Positions 1 through 5,136 of a stretch of DNA of 5,136 nucleotides are shown here, piece by piece. The stretch is from an uncultured Sphingobium sp. (lineage in GTDB: Bacteria > Pseudomonadota > Alphaproteobacteria > Sphingomonadales > Sphingomonadaceae): contig CAMLFF010000243.1 in the NCBI GenBank assembly GCA_946479185.1, forward strand, positions 1 to 5,136. Direction: 5' to 3'. The number at the start of each line of letters is the position of its first letter. The first letter of the stretch is position 1. The position numbers and the translations under genes are program-made. The notes beneath the pieces were generated by a model that did not search any database, was not told the origin of the DNA, and saw only the letters and a program-made list of their open reading frames with translations.

Positions 1-79
1 ATAAGACTACGCAATAATGGCGCAACAGAGCTGCAATTTCTCGCCTAATAATCACCAGTTTCTGGAAGCCGAGCAACAT

Positions 80-535
80 ATGACGGAAATTGACGCTATA
101 GGCAGACGAATATTGCGCGAACTGAAACTTAACGCCCGAATCAGAAATGTTCAGCTTGCCGAACGGGTCAACCTGTCGCCCTCGGCTTGCCTTCGCCGCG
201 TTCAGGAGCTTGAGCGGTCGGGCGTCATTCAGGGCTATCGCGCCATTACAAATCCGGAACGGACCGGTCGTGGCTTCATCGCTTATGTGATGGTCGGTTT
301 ATCATCCCACACCAAGGCTGCTCAGCAGAGTTTCGAGCAGGCGATGGCGACGGCACAAGAAGTGGTGGAATGTCACAACATCACGGGCGCGTTTGAATTT
401 GTGTTGCGCATCGAATGTGCCGATCTCGCAGAATATAAGCACTTCCATACGGAAATATTGGGCACGCGCTCCCATGTGAGTTCCATCACTTCCTACATCG
501 TGATGGAGTCGTCCAAGGATGAGCGCGCATCCTGA
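80..535 (+). CDS. Lrp/AsnC family transcriptional regulator
   Basis: A complete 151-residue protein, the usual length for the family. Residues 1-50 form the AsnC-type winged helix-turn-helix: a leading helix (IDAIGRRILRELK), then the HTH at about residues 23-45, with LSPSACLRRVQELERSG matching the family's recognition helix and wing. Residues 65-145 fit the RAM/AsnC ligand-binding domain, with the CHNITGAFEF segment where many members have a G-D/A-Y-D/E-Y pattern. Such proteins act in the cytoplasm as dimers or octamers, bind DNA, and respond to amino acids or related metabolites; the ligand here cannot be told from sequence. An in-frame ATG at 17 would add 21 residues with no family similarity, so I chose ATG at 80, which has GGAAG and GAG upstream at 64-73. 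GC is about 54% by hand count over 121-530, below the downstream genes. The target genes are probably off the left edge. Family assignment is firm; the regulated pathway is unknown. Confidence 0.9.
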   Translation: MTEIDAIGRRILRELKLNARIRNVQLAERVNLSPSACLRRVQELERSGVIQGYRAITNPERTGRGFIAYVMVGLSSHTKAAQQSFEQAMATAQEVVECHNITGAFEFVLRIECADLAEYKHFHTEILGTRSHVSSITSYIVMESSKDERAS

Positions 536-554
536 TTTCTAGCGTAGCGCTTAA

Positions 555-571
555 GGACAGTGCTGCAGTCC
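555..571. terminator. Weak hairpin between convergent genes, possible bidirectional terminator
   Basis: GGAC at 555-558 pairs with GTCC at 568-571, with an A-A mismatch and then a G-C and a T-G pair inside. It lies in the 51-nt gap between the convergent regulator and GFA-family genes, where a terminator is expected. There is no T-tract on either strand and the stem is short, so an intrinsic terminator is only a possibility. Confidence 0.2.
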
Positions 572-586
572 GCGTCGAGGCGTTGC

Positions 587-1006
587 TCAATCCTCGTCCA
601 TGCCGGGATAGGCTTTGAACGCTGGCAGATCATTGATGCCCGGCACCCAGCTGAGCCGTTCGCGCGTCATGATTTGCGCTTGCGGCGGTACGGCGTCCGG
701 GTCGTCCAGCGTGGCTGCCTGCACATCGATCAGGCCGGGCAGCACCTGCGGGTTGGCATAGAAAAGCCCGGTGCCGCAGGTTGGGCAAAAGCTGCGGGTG
801 ACGCCGGGGGATGAGGCGAAGGTTTTTGGCTCCCCTTGGGTGACCGCAACCTCATGTTCGCCATAGGCCGCCCAATGGACGAATGGCGCTCCGGCTGACT
901 TGCGGCAGTCTGCGCAATGGCACAGCGAGGCGTGCTGGGCTGTGCCGCTCACCGTGTAGCGAATAGCACCGCATTGGCATCCGCCTGTCAGTTCCTGCGT
1001 CATCAT
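587..1006 (-). CDS. GFA (CENP-V/GFA domain) family zinc-binding protein
   Basis: A 139-residue protein with the complete cysteine pattern of the GFA/CENP-V fold: C10-x-C12-G near the start (GGCQCGAIRY), C29-x-C31-x-x-C34 (LCHCADCRKSAGAPF), and C74-x-x-C77-G (SFCPTCGTGLFY). In this family the cysteines bind structural and catalytic-type zinc. The family is named after a glutathione-dependent formaldehyde-activating enzyme of about 190 residues, but short members like this one are mostly uncharacterised, so formaldehyde or glutathione chemistry should not be assumed. No signal peptide or membrane segment is seen; it is probably cytosolic. Two consecutive ATGs (1006 and 1003) compete as start. 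AGGAGA at 1016-1011 stands 4 nt from the first and 7 nt from the second, so MTQ... from 1003 is equally plausible. The gene is single, convergent with the Lrp/AsnC-type regulator and divergent from hisS; nothing in the context points to a pathway. Confidence 0.88.
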   Translation of the reverse strand: MMTQELTGGCQCGAIRYTVSGTAQHASLCHCADCRKSAGAPFVHWAAYGEHEVAVTQGEPKTFASSPGVTRSFCPTCGTGLFYANPQVLPGLIDVQAATLDDPDAVPPQAQIMTRERLSWVPGINDLPAFKAYPGMDED

Positions 1007-1010
1007 GGCC

Positions 1011-1016
1011 TCTCCT
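1011..1016 (-). promoter_or_regulatory. Ribosome binding site of the GFA-family gene
   Basis: The minus strand reads AGGAGA at 1016-1011, a strong Shine-Dalgarno. Spacing is 4 nt to ATG 1006 and 7 nt to ATG 1003, which slightly favours the second ATG. Confidence 0.7.
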
Positions 1017-1030
1017 GGGTTGAGAATCGG

Positions 1031-1059
1031 AACATAACAGGCACAAACGGGTGAGGCAA
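1031..1059 (-). promoter_or_regulatory. Predicted sigma70-type promoter of the GFA-family gene
   Basis: On the minus strand, TTGCCT (1059-1054) and TATGTT (1036-1031) are separated by exactly 17 nt and match the -35 and -10 consensus at 4 of 6 and 5 of 6 positions. Transcription would start near 1024, giving a leader of about 18 nt that contains the Shine-Dalgarno. Position and spacing fit well, but this is prediction only. No equally good promoter was found for hisS in the same 128-nt divergent gap (1007-1134). Confidence 0.5.
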
Positions 1060-1123
1060 GGCGTCTCGGCCTGTGTCTCTGCCAAAAATCGCCACACTAT
1101 TCCCGTGCAGCGCGAATGCCGCT

Positions 1124-1128
1124 AGAGG
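1124..1128 (+). promoter_or_regulatory. Ribosome binding site of hisS
   Basis: AGAGG lies 6 nt before ATG 1135 and supports that start. The protein beginning there ([17 protein letters not shown]) opens exactly as HisRS proteins usually do. Confidence 0.6.
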
Positions 1129-1134
1129 CCCCTC

Positions 1135-2364
1135 ATGGCTAAAATCCAGACCCCAAGACCCATCCGTGGCACCCAGGACATGCTGGGCGAGAGCGCTGAT
1201 CGCTTCGCTCATGTCGTCGAGACATTCGAGCGCGTGCGAAAGCTATATGGCTTCCGCCGTATCGAAGTGCCGATGTTCGAGCAGACCGCTGTATTCTCGC
1301 GCTCGCTCGGCGAAACGACCGATGTTGTCTCCAAAGAGATGTATTCGTTCGAGGATCGCGGTGGCGACTCGCTGACACTGCGCCCCGAGTTCACGGCAGG
1401 CATTGCGCGCGCCTATATCACCGAGGGCTGGCAGCAATATGCGCCGCTCAAAGTGGCGACCCACGGCGCGCTTTTCCGCTATGAGCGCCCGCAGAAGGGG
1501 CGTTATCGGCAGTTTCACCAGATCGATGCGGAGATTATCGGCGCGTCTGAGCCTCTGGCCGATGCTGAGTTGCTGATCTTTGCTGATCATCTGCTGAAGG
1601 AACTGGGCATCAATGAGGGCGTGACGCTTACGCTCAACACGCTGGGCGACGCGGAAAGCCGCGATGCCTGGCGTGGGGCTCTGGTCGCGCATTTCGAGGG
1701 GCATAAGGCGTCGCTGAGCGAGGATAGTCTCGCGCGGCTCGACAAGAACCCCATGCGCATCCTCGACAGCAAGGATGAGGGCGACAAGGTGATCGTCGCG
1801 AACGCGCCAGACATTGATGCCTATCTGACCGATGAGGCACGCAGCTTCTTCGAGAAGGTCACCGATGGATTGAAGGCGGCAGGCGTGGCCTGGGAGCGCA
1901 ATGCCCGGCTGGTGCGCGGGCTGGATTATTATCGCCACACGGCGTTTGAGTTTGTGACCGATCGGCTGGGTGCGCAAGGCACGGTTCTCGGTGGCGGGCG
2001 CTATGATGGGCTGATCGAAAATCTCGGCGGCCCGGCAACCCCTGCCGTTGGCTGGGCTGCGGGGATCGAGCGGCTGGGGATGTTGTTGGACGTCGCGCCG
2101 GAAACGTCGCTCGATGTTGTCGTGGCAGTCGAGACGGACGACGTGCTGGCGCAGGCGATTGCCGCGATGGGCGTATTGCGGCGAGCTGGATTGTCGCTCG
2201 ATACGGTGGCGAGCGGCTCGCCGCGCAAGCGGTATGACAAGGCATCGAAGATGCCGGCGCGCGCGCTCGTTTCGGTGAATCTGAAAGATGGCCAGCCCGT
2301 TTTCAACGCGAAGGGGGAACTGGCCGAACAGGTTCAGGCGCTCCTGAGTCCGCTCTTTCCATGA
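1135..2364 (+). CDS. hisS: Histidine--tRNA ligase (histidyl-tRNA synthetase)
   Basis: A class IIa aminoacyl-tRNA synthetase that activates histidine with ATP and charges tRNA-His in the cytoplasm, normally as a homodimer. It has 409 residues; the E. coli enzyme has 424. Visible landmarks: N-terminal PRPIRGTQD (about 8-16); LRPEFT (82-87), where E. coli has RPEGT; motif 2 with its loop [15 protein letters not shown] (115-129); the histidine-specific LVRGLDYY (259-266), carrying R261, equivalent to the catalytic arginine of E. coli; the second histidine-specific box GGGRYDGL (286-293); and motif 3, [11 protein letters not shown] (305-315). The remaining roughly 85 residues form the anticodon-binding domain, which is short and diverged ([12 protein letters not shown], then VSVNLKDGQ). 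The motif 2 loop is the canonical RPQ type, which suggests normal recognition of G-1 on tRNA-His. The stop overlaps the prfA start by 4 nt (ATGA). No frameshift or missing catalytic residue was noticed. Confidence 0.97.
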   Translation: MAKIQTPRPIRGTQDMLGESADRFAHVVETFERVRKLYGFRRIEVPMFEQTAVFSRSLGETTDVVSKEMYSFEDRGGDSLTLRPEFTAGIARAYITEGWQQYAPLKVATHGALFRYERPQKGRYRQFHQIDAEIIGASEPLADAELLIFADHLLKELGINEGVTLTLNTLGDAESRDAWRGALVAHFEGHKASLSEDSLARLDKNPMRILDSKDEGDKVIVANAPDIDAYLTDEARSFFEKVTDGLKAAGVAWERNARLVRGLDYYRHTAFEFVTDRLGAQGTVLGGGRYDGLIENLGGPATPAVGWAAGIERLGMLLDVAPETSLDVVVAVETDDVLAQAIAAMGVLRRAGLSLDTVASGSPRKRYDKASKMPARALVSVNLKDGQPVFNAKGELAEQVQALLSPLFP

Positions 2365-3437
2365 CCACCATCTCCCCCGAGCGGATCGCGCAGATCCTGC
2401 GGCGGCAGGAGGAGGTGCAGGCGCAGATGGCGCGGCCGGATCTTGATCCGGTGGAATTTGTGCGCCTTTCCAAGGATTATGCCGAGCTGGAGCCGGTCAC
2501 GCGGGCTGCTGGCGAGGTGGAAGCCTTGCGTGAGGAGCAGGCCTCGCTGGAGGCCATGCTCGCCGACCCGGAAATGAAGGCGATGGCGCAGGAGGAGTTG
2601 GAAGCCCTGCGCGCGCGCCTGCCGGACGCCGAACATGCGCTCGCCATCGCTCTGCTGCCCAAGGATGCCGCCGATGGACGCCCGGCCATGCTGGAAATTC
2701 GCGCTGGCACCGGCGGCGATGAGGCGGCGCTGTTCGCGGGCGATCTGCTGCGCATGTATCAGCGCTATGCTGAGGCGCAGGGCTGGAAGGTGGAGATTAT
2801 TTCCGCCAGCGCGTCCGAGCAGGGCGGCTTCAAAGAGGTTGTTGCCAGTATCAACGGCACCGGCGTGTTTGCCAAGCTCAAGTTCGAGAGCGGCGTCCAC
2901 CGTGTCCAGCGCGTGCCCACGACGGAGAGCGGCGGGCGCATCCACACCTCTGCCGCGACGGTCGCCGTGCTGCCGGAGGCCGAGGAAGTGGACGTGCAGA
3001 TCGACGACAAGGATCTGCGCATCGATGTGTATCGCTCCTCCGGCTCGGGTGGGCAACATGTGAACACGACCGATAGCGCGGTGCGCATCACCCATTTGCC
3101 CACCGGCACCGTAGTGACGCAGCAGGATGAAAAGTCGCAGCATAAGAATAAGGCCAAGGCTATGCAGGTGCTGCGCACGCGCCTGTATGAGGCCGAGCGC
3201 CAGCGCACGCAAAGCGAGCAGGCGGGCGCGCGCAAGGCGATGGTCGGCTCAGGCGACCGGTCCGAGCGCATTCGCACCTATAATTTCCCACAAGGGCGCG
3301 TGACGGATCACCGCATCAACCTGACGCTGCATCGGCTGCCGGAGATATTGGAAGGGCCGGGACTGCACGAGGTGATCTCGGCGCTGGTCTCGGAGGATGA
3401 GGCGGCGCGCCTTGCCCAGCTCGATATGGCTGCCTGA
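2361..3437 (+). CDS. prfA: Peptide chain release factor 1
   Basis: A class I release factor of 358 residues, a typical full length (E. coli has 360). RF1 reads UAA and UAG in the ribosomal A site and triggers peptidyl-tRNA hydrolysis. Residues 1-100 are a charged, helical N-terminal domain; the conserved [18 protein letters not shown] segment begins near residue 115. The stop-codon-reading tripeptide is P186-T187-T188 in [11 protein letters not shown]. This fits the PxT pattern of RF1 and not the SPF of RF2, so it decides the assignment. The catalytic GGQ is at 230-232 within [17 protein letters not shown]232 is the expected methylation target of PrmC, encoded next. Translation starts at ATG 2361 inside the hisS stop (ATGA) with no clear Shine-Dalgarno in the preceding 20 nt, so coupling to hisS translation is likely. 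Its own stop is TGA, a codon read by RF2 and not by RF1. Confidence 0.97.
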   Translation: MTTISPERIAQILRRQEEVQAQMARPDLDPVEFVRLSKDYAELEPVTRAAGEVEALREEQASLEAMLADPEMKAMAQEELEALRARLPDAEHALAIALLPKDAADGRPAMLEIRAGTGGDEAALFAGDLLRMYQRYAEAQGWKVEIISASASEQGGFKEVVASINGTGVFAKLKFESGVHRVQRVPTTESGGRIHTSAATVAVLPEAEEVDVQIDDKDLRIDVYRSSGSGGQHVNTTDSAVRITHLPTGTVVTQQDEKSQHKNKAKAMQVLRTRLYEAERQRTQSEQAGARKAMVGSGDRSERIRTYNFPQGRVTDHRINLTLHRLPEILEGPGLHEVISALVSEDEAARLAQLDMAA

Positions 3438-3439
3438 GG

Positions 3440-4285
3440 GTGGGCGAGACTGTAGGCGGCGCGAAGCTCGATCAATGGCTGCGTGCCACGGCCTCGCGCC
3501 TCGCACCCGCTAGCGATACGCCTCGGCTGGATGCAGAGCTGCTTGCCGCCCATGCGCTGGGGCTTAGCCGTCAGGAGATGATCCTCGCCATGCCCCGCCT
3601 TATGGCGCCGGAGGAGGGCGAGGCCTTGATCGCGCGGCGGCTGGCCCATGAACCATTGGCTTATATTATGGGCACGCGCGATTTCTGGACGCTGTCGTTA
3701 CGGGTGACGCCCGATGTGCTGATCCCCCGTGCAGATAGTGAGACGCTGATCGAGGCCGCGATTGACGTTTTCGGCGCGGACCGCACGCCAGCACGCATTC
3801 TCGATCTCGGCACCGGTTCTGGCGCGCTGCTGCTGGCGGCGCTGGATCACTGGCCCGATGCGATAGGGCTGGGGGTCGATGCGTCGCCCGCTGCGCTGGC
3901 CGTGGCACGGGACAATGCGCAGCGATGCGGCATGGCGGATCGCGCGCACATCCGCCCTGGAAACTGGAGCGCTGACATTGACGAGCAGTTCGACCTCATC
4001 CTGTGCAACCCACCCTATATCGCAATGGACGCTGCGCTCGCGCCCGATGTGCGCGATCATGAACCGGCGCGGGCCCTGTTCGCCGGGGCAGACGGTCTGG
4101 ATGATTACAAGATTTTGGCAGGGCAACTCGGCGCGCTGCTTGCGCCCGATGGTGTGGCGATTTTTGAAATTGGTTATGATCAAGGGGAGACGGCGGCGGC
4201 CTTGTTTCGCGAACAGGGCTTTGCTGTGGGGCTGAGGCACGATCTTGCCGGGCACGCCCGCGCCCTCATCGTCACGCCAAGCTGA
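3440..4285 (+). CDS. prmC: Peptide chain release factor N5-glutamine methyltransferase
   Basis: A SAM-dependent enzyme that methylates the GGQ glutamine of RF1 and RF2, improving termination. It has 281 residues (E. coli has 277). The N-terminal helical domain (about 1-75) binds the release factor; EPLAYIMGTRDFWTL and the TPDVLIPRADSETLIE linker follow. The Rossmann-type domain carries the SAM-binding DLGTGSG (122-128) and the substrate-glutamine-binding NPPY (190-193), which is the hallmark of this N5-glutamine methyltransferase family. HEPARALFAGADGLDDY and FEIGYDQG are further conserved PrmC segments. The start is a GTG only 2 nt after the prfA stop (TGA-GG-GTG); no ATG in this frame lies nearby upstream, and LDQWLRA at residues 10-16 matches the conserved start of the family. 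A GAGG sits too close to the GTG to act as a normal Shine-Dalgarno, so reinitiation after prfA is likely. The homologue PrmB (for ribosomal protein uL3) is excluded mainly by the context and N-terminus. Confidence 0.95.
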   Translation: MGETVGGAKLDQWLRATASRLAPASDTPRLDAELLAAHALGLSRQEMILAMPRLMAPEEGEALIARRLAHEPLAYIMGTRDFWTLSLRVTPDVLIPRADSETLIEAAIDVFGADRTPARILDLGTGSGALLLAALDHWPDAIGLGVDASPAALAVARDNAQRCGMADRAHIRPGNWSADIDEQFDLILCNPPYIAMDAALAPDVRDHEPARALFAGADGLDDYKILAGQLGALLAPDGVAIFEIGYDQGETAAALFREQGFAVGLRHDLAGHARALIVTPS

Positions 4286-4295
4286 GTGCTGCGGG

Positions 4296-4334
4296 GCGAA
4301 ACGATGCTTTTTCGCGCTCCTTTGCGATTTTCGC
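4296..4334 (+). terminator. Possible weak terminator hairpins after prmC
   Basis: GCGAAA (4296-4301) pairs with TTTCGC (4310-4315) around an 8-nt loop. GCGA (4324-4327) pairs with TCGC (4331-4334) around a TTT loop. Both lie within 50 nt of the prmC stop. Stems are 6 and 4 bp and no run of T follows, so at most partial termination would be expected. Confidence 0.22.
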
Positions 4335-4444
4335 TTGGTTTGCACGGCTGGACCGACTATCTGCAGGGCACGGGGCCGTTCCCGCTCGCGCGCATGGCGC
4401 TTGGGCAAACGGCCTGCTCCCACAGTTTTGGCGGCGTTCTATAT

Positions 4445-4492
4445 GGAGCCGTTGGCCGAAGCGCGGGGCGCGAGGGGTCTTTAGGCCGCTCC
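4445..4492 (+). other. Predicted nested RNA hairpin in the gap before the DUF4167 gene
   Basis: GGAGC (4445-4449) pairs with GCTCC (4488-4492). After a 4-nt bulge on the 5' side, GGCC (4454-4457) pairs with GGCC (4484-4487). Inside these, GCGC (4461-4464) pairs with GCGC (4468-4471) around GGG. If transcribed, this gives a bulged 9-bp stem with an inner hairpin, about 65 nt before the start codon. GC-rich DNA readily gives such pairings by chance. Confidence 0.3.
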
Positions 4493-4545
4493 GCCGACGG
4501 TGTGTGTATAGCTAATCGTGGAAGCCAGGTTTCAGTCGAGAGCAT

Positions 4546-4550
4546 AGGGA
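4546..4550 (+). promoter_or_regulatory. Ribosome binding site that fixes the TTG start
   Basis: AGGGA is 7 nt before TTG 4558, the usual spacing. The next in-frame ATG, at codon 61 (4738), lies inside the conserved core, so this site is the main support for initiation at TTG. Confidence 0.65.
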
Positions 4551-4557
4551 CGAACCT

Positions 4558-5136
4558 TTGATCAATAATCGTCAGGTCGGTCGCCGTCGTGGCCGGAATA
4601 ACCCGCGCCAAGGTGGCGGCGGTGGTGGTGGCAACAACCGCGGCAACGGGGATTCGGGCAACCGGATCGATAACCGCGCCCGTGGCAATGCCGCCCAGTT
4701 GCTCGAGAAATATCGCAACCTTGCGCGCGATGCGCAAATGGCTGGCGACCGGGTGAATGTGGAATATTATCTCCAGTTTGCGGACCATTATTTCCGCGTA
4801 CTGGCTGACAATCGCATGCGTCAGGAAGAGCAGCAGGGGCGTCCGCGCCAGAGCAATGACCGCGATCAATATAATGGCCCGGAGAGCTCGGACGGCGATT
4901 ATATGAATGATGGCATGGGCGACGATATGGACGATATCTCGCCACGCCAGCAGGAACAGCGCCCCCGCCGCGACAATGGCGATCAGGATATGCAGCCCCG
5001 GCAGCAGGACCTGCGTCAGCAGGAACAGCGCCCCCGGCGCGACCAGCGCGACGATGAGTCGCAGCCCCGCCAGCAGCAGGATCGGCGCCCGCGCAACGAT
5101 CAGCGTGACGATGACGCGCAGCCTCGGCAGCAGGAG
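4558..5136 (+). CDS. DUF4167 domain protein, TTG start, 3' end outside the window
   Basis: An open frame of 193 codons without a stop, continuing past the right edge. It starts at TTG 4558 behind a good Shine-Dalgarno and reads (M)INNRQVGRRRGRNNPRQ. Residues 5-17 are strongly basic, 19-25 are seven consecutive glycines, and 26-43 are Asn/Gly/Arg-rich. Residues 40-86 match the DUF4167 core as I recall it: ARGNAAQLLEKY, LARDAQMAGDRV, then an aromatic stretch VEYYLQFADHYFRVL. An acidic stretch follows (109-126), then a Gln/Arg/Asp repeat tail from about 128. No signal peptide or membrane segment is seen. The basic, RG/RN-rich ends around a small helical core resemble RNA-associated disordered proteins, but no activity is known to me, so this is inference. 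DUF4167 genes next to prmC are, to my knowledge, a recurrent alphaproteobacterial arrangement. The family call rests on the core segment and is fairly sure; the start codon is likely but unproven. Confidence 0.82.
   Translation, partial: MINNRQVGRRRGRNNPRQGGGGGGGNNRGNGDSGNRIDNRARGNAAQLLEKYRNLARDAQMAGDRVNVEYYLQFADHYFRVLADNRMRQEEQQGRPRQSNDRDQYNGPESSDGDYMNDGMGDDMDDISPRQQEQRPRRDNGDQDMQPRQQDLRQQEQRPRRDQRDDESQPRQQQDRRPRNDQRDDDAQPRQQE
4939..5136 (+). repeat. Degenerate in-frame tandem repeats in the DUF4167 tail
   Basis: The motif (S/Q)PRQQ recurs at 4939, 4993, 5062 and 5119, that is 18, 23 and 19 codons apart, each time leading towards an R-rich then D-rich stretch (for example EQRPRRDNGDQD, EQRPRRDQRDDE, DRRPRNDQRDDD). 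A 30-nt DNA copy at 4945-4974 recurs at 5014-5043 with only two differences. The 23-codon unit contains an extra short QPRQQDL piece. All units keep the reading frame. The array continues past the window. Confidence 0.8.

Larger units (their letters stand above)
4286..4557 (+). other. Intergenic region between prmC and the DUF4167 gene
   Basis: These 272 nt show no convincing gene. An open frame beginning with GTG at 4286 runs to 4561, but it has no ribosome site, no recognisable domain and an unlikely composition. Two weak promoter-like arrangements can be read: TTGGTT (4335-4340), a 17-nt spacer and TATCTG (4358-4363), each hexamer matching consensus at about half its positions; and a TGTATA-like -10 at 4505-4510 without a good -35. 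The distance from prmC and the separate ribosome site suggest that the downstream gene may have its own transcript, but neither promoter is well supported. Confidence 0.4.

Noticed and set aside
46..52. TAATAAT as a -10 element for the Lrp/AsnC-type gene
   Set aside because: No acceptable -35 at 16-18 nt upstream (CAACAG or GCAACA only), and the window begins too close to judge.
17..79. N-terminal extension of the Lrp/AsnC-type regulator from ATG 17
   Set aside because: The extra 21 residues do not match the family, whose members start close to the I-D-x-I/L-x-R-x-I-L helix, and ATG 80 has purine-rich sequence upstream.
1243..1977. 244-codon open frame antisense to hisS
   Set aside because: Same reasoning: it is a mirror of hisS codon bias, with no motif or ribosome site.
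2334..3212. 292-codon open frame antisense to prfA
   Set aside because: It lies wholly over a strongly conserved gene, has no recognisable domain, and long antisense frames are common in GC-rich genes.
3698..4423. 241-codon open frame antisense to prmC
   Set aside because: It overlaps the conserved PrmC motifs on the opposite strand, and its translation looks like composition-driven noise.
4286..4561. 91-codon GTG-initiated frame right after prmC
   Set aside because: No Shine-Dalgarno, no domain, and its end overlaps the start of the DUF4167 gene. It fits non-coding sequence that happens to be open.
4357..4869. 170-codon open frame antisense to the DUF4167 gene
   Set aside because: The plus strand here encodes the recognisable DUF4167 core with a ribosome site; the antisense frame has no such support.
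4939..5136. Repeat array as a CRISPR or REP-like element
   Set aside because: The units are in frame, coding, degenerate and unevenly spaced, without unique spacers, so they are protein repeats.

Overview
The window (about 60-65% GC by eye) is an ordinary chromosomal stretch of an alphaproteobacterium, most likely a sphingomonad. The lineage call rests on three things seen in the sequence: the block hisS-prfA-prmC, a DUF4167 gene directly after prmC (DUF4167 is a family I associate with Alphaproteobacteria), and the INNRQ...GRRRGR opening of that protein. The genus cannot be fixed from the sequence alone. No phage, transposon, integron, CRISPR, tRNA or rRNA feature is visible.

Layout. Positions 80-535 (+) encode a complete Lrp/AsnC-type regulator, noticeably less GC-rich than the rest. 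It converges on 587-1006 (-), a small GFA/CENP-V-type zinc-binding protein with its own plausible sigma70-like promoter at 1031-1059. Divergent from that gene, hisS (1135-2364), prfA (2361-3437) and prmC (3440-4285) run on the + strand with a 4-nt overlap and a 2-nt gap, so they are almost certainly one transcript. A 272-nt gap (4286-4557) holds only weak hairpins and weak promoter-like sequences. It is followed by a DUF4167 protein that starts at a TTG codon (4558), has a good Shine-Dalgarno, and runs off the right end of the window.

How the genes work together. hisS charges tRNA-His. prfA encodes release factor 1, which terminates at UAA/UAG. prmC encodes the methyltransferase that modifies the GGQ glutamine of release factors, so enzyme and substrate are made from adjacent cistrons. 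The DUF4167 protein has a basic Gly/Asn/Arg-rich N-terminus, a short conserved core and a long Gln/Arg/Asp repeat tail. This composition suggests a nucleic-acid-associated disordered protein, but its function is not established here.

I looked for an undescribed system and did not find one. The points most worth a second look are the TTG-initiated DUF4167 gene with its degenerate in-frame repeats, the structured gap in front of it, and the use of TGA as stop codon by all five complete genes, prfA included.
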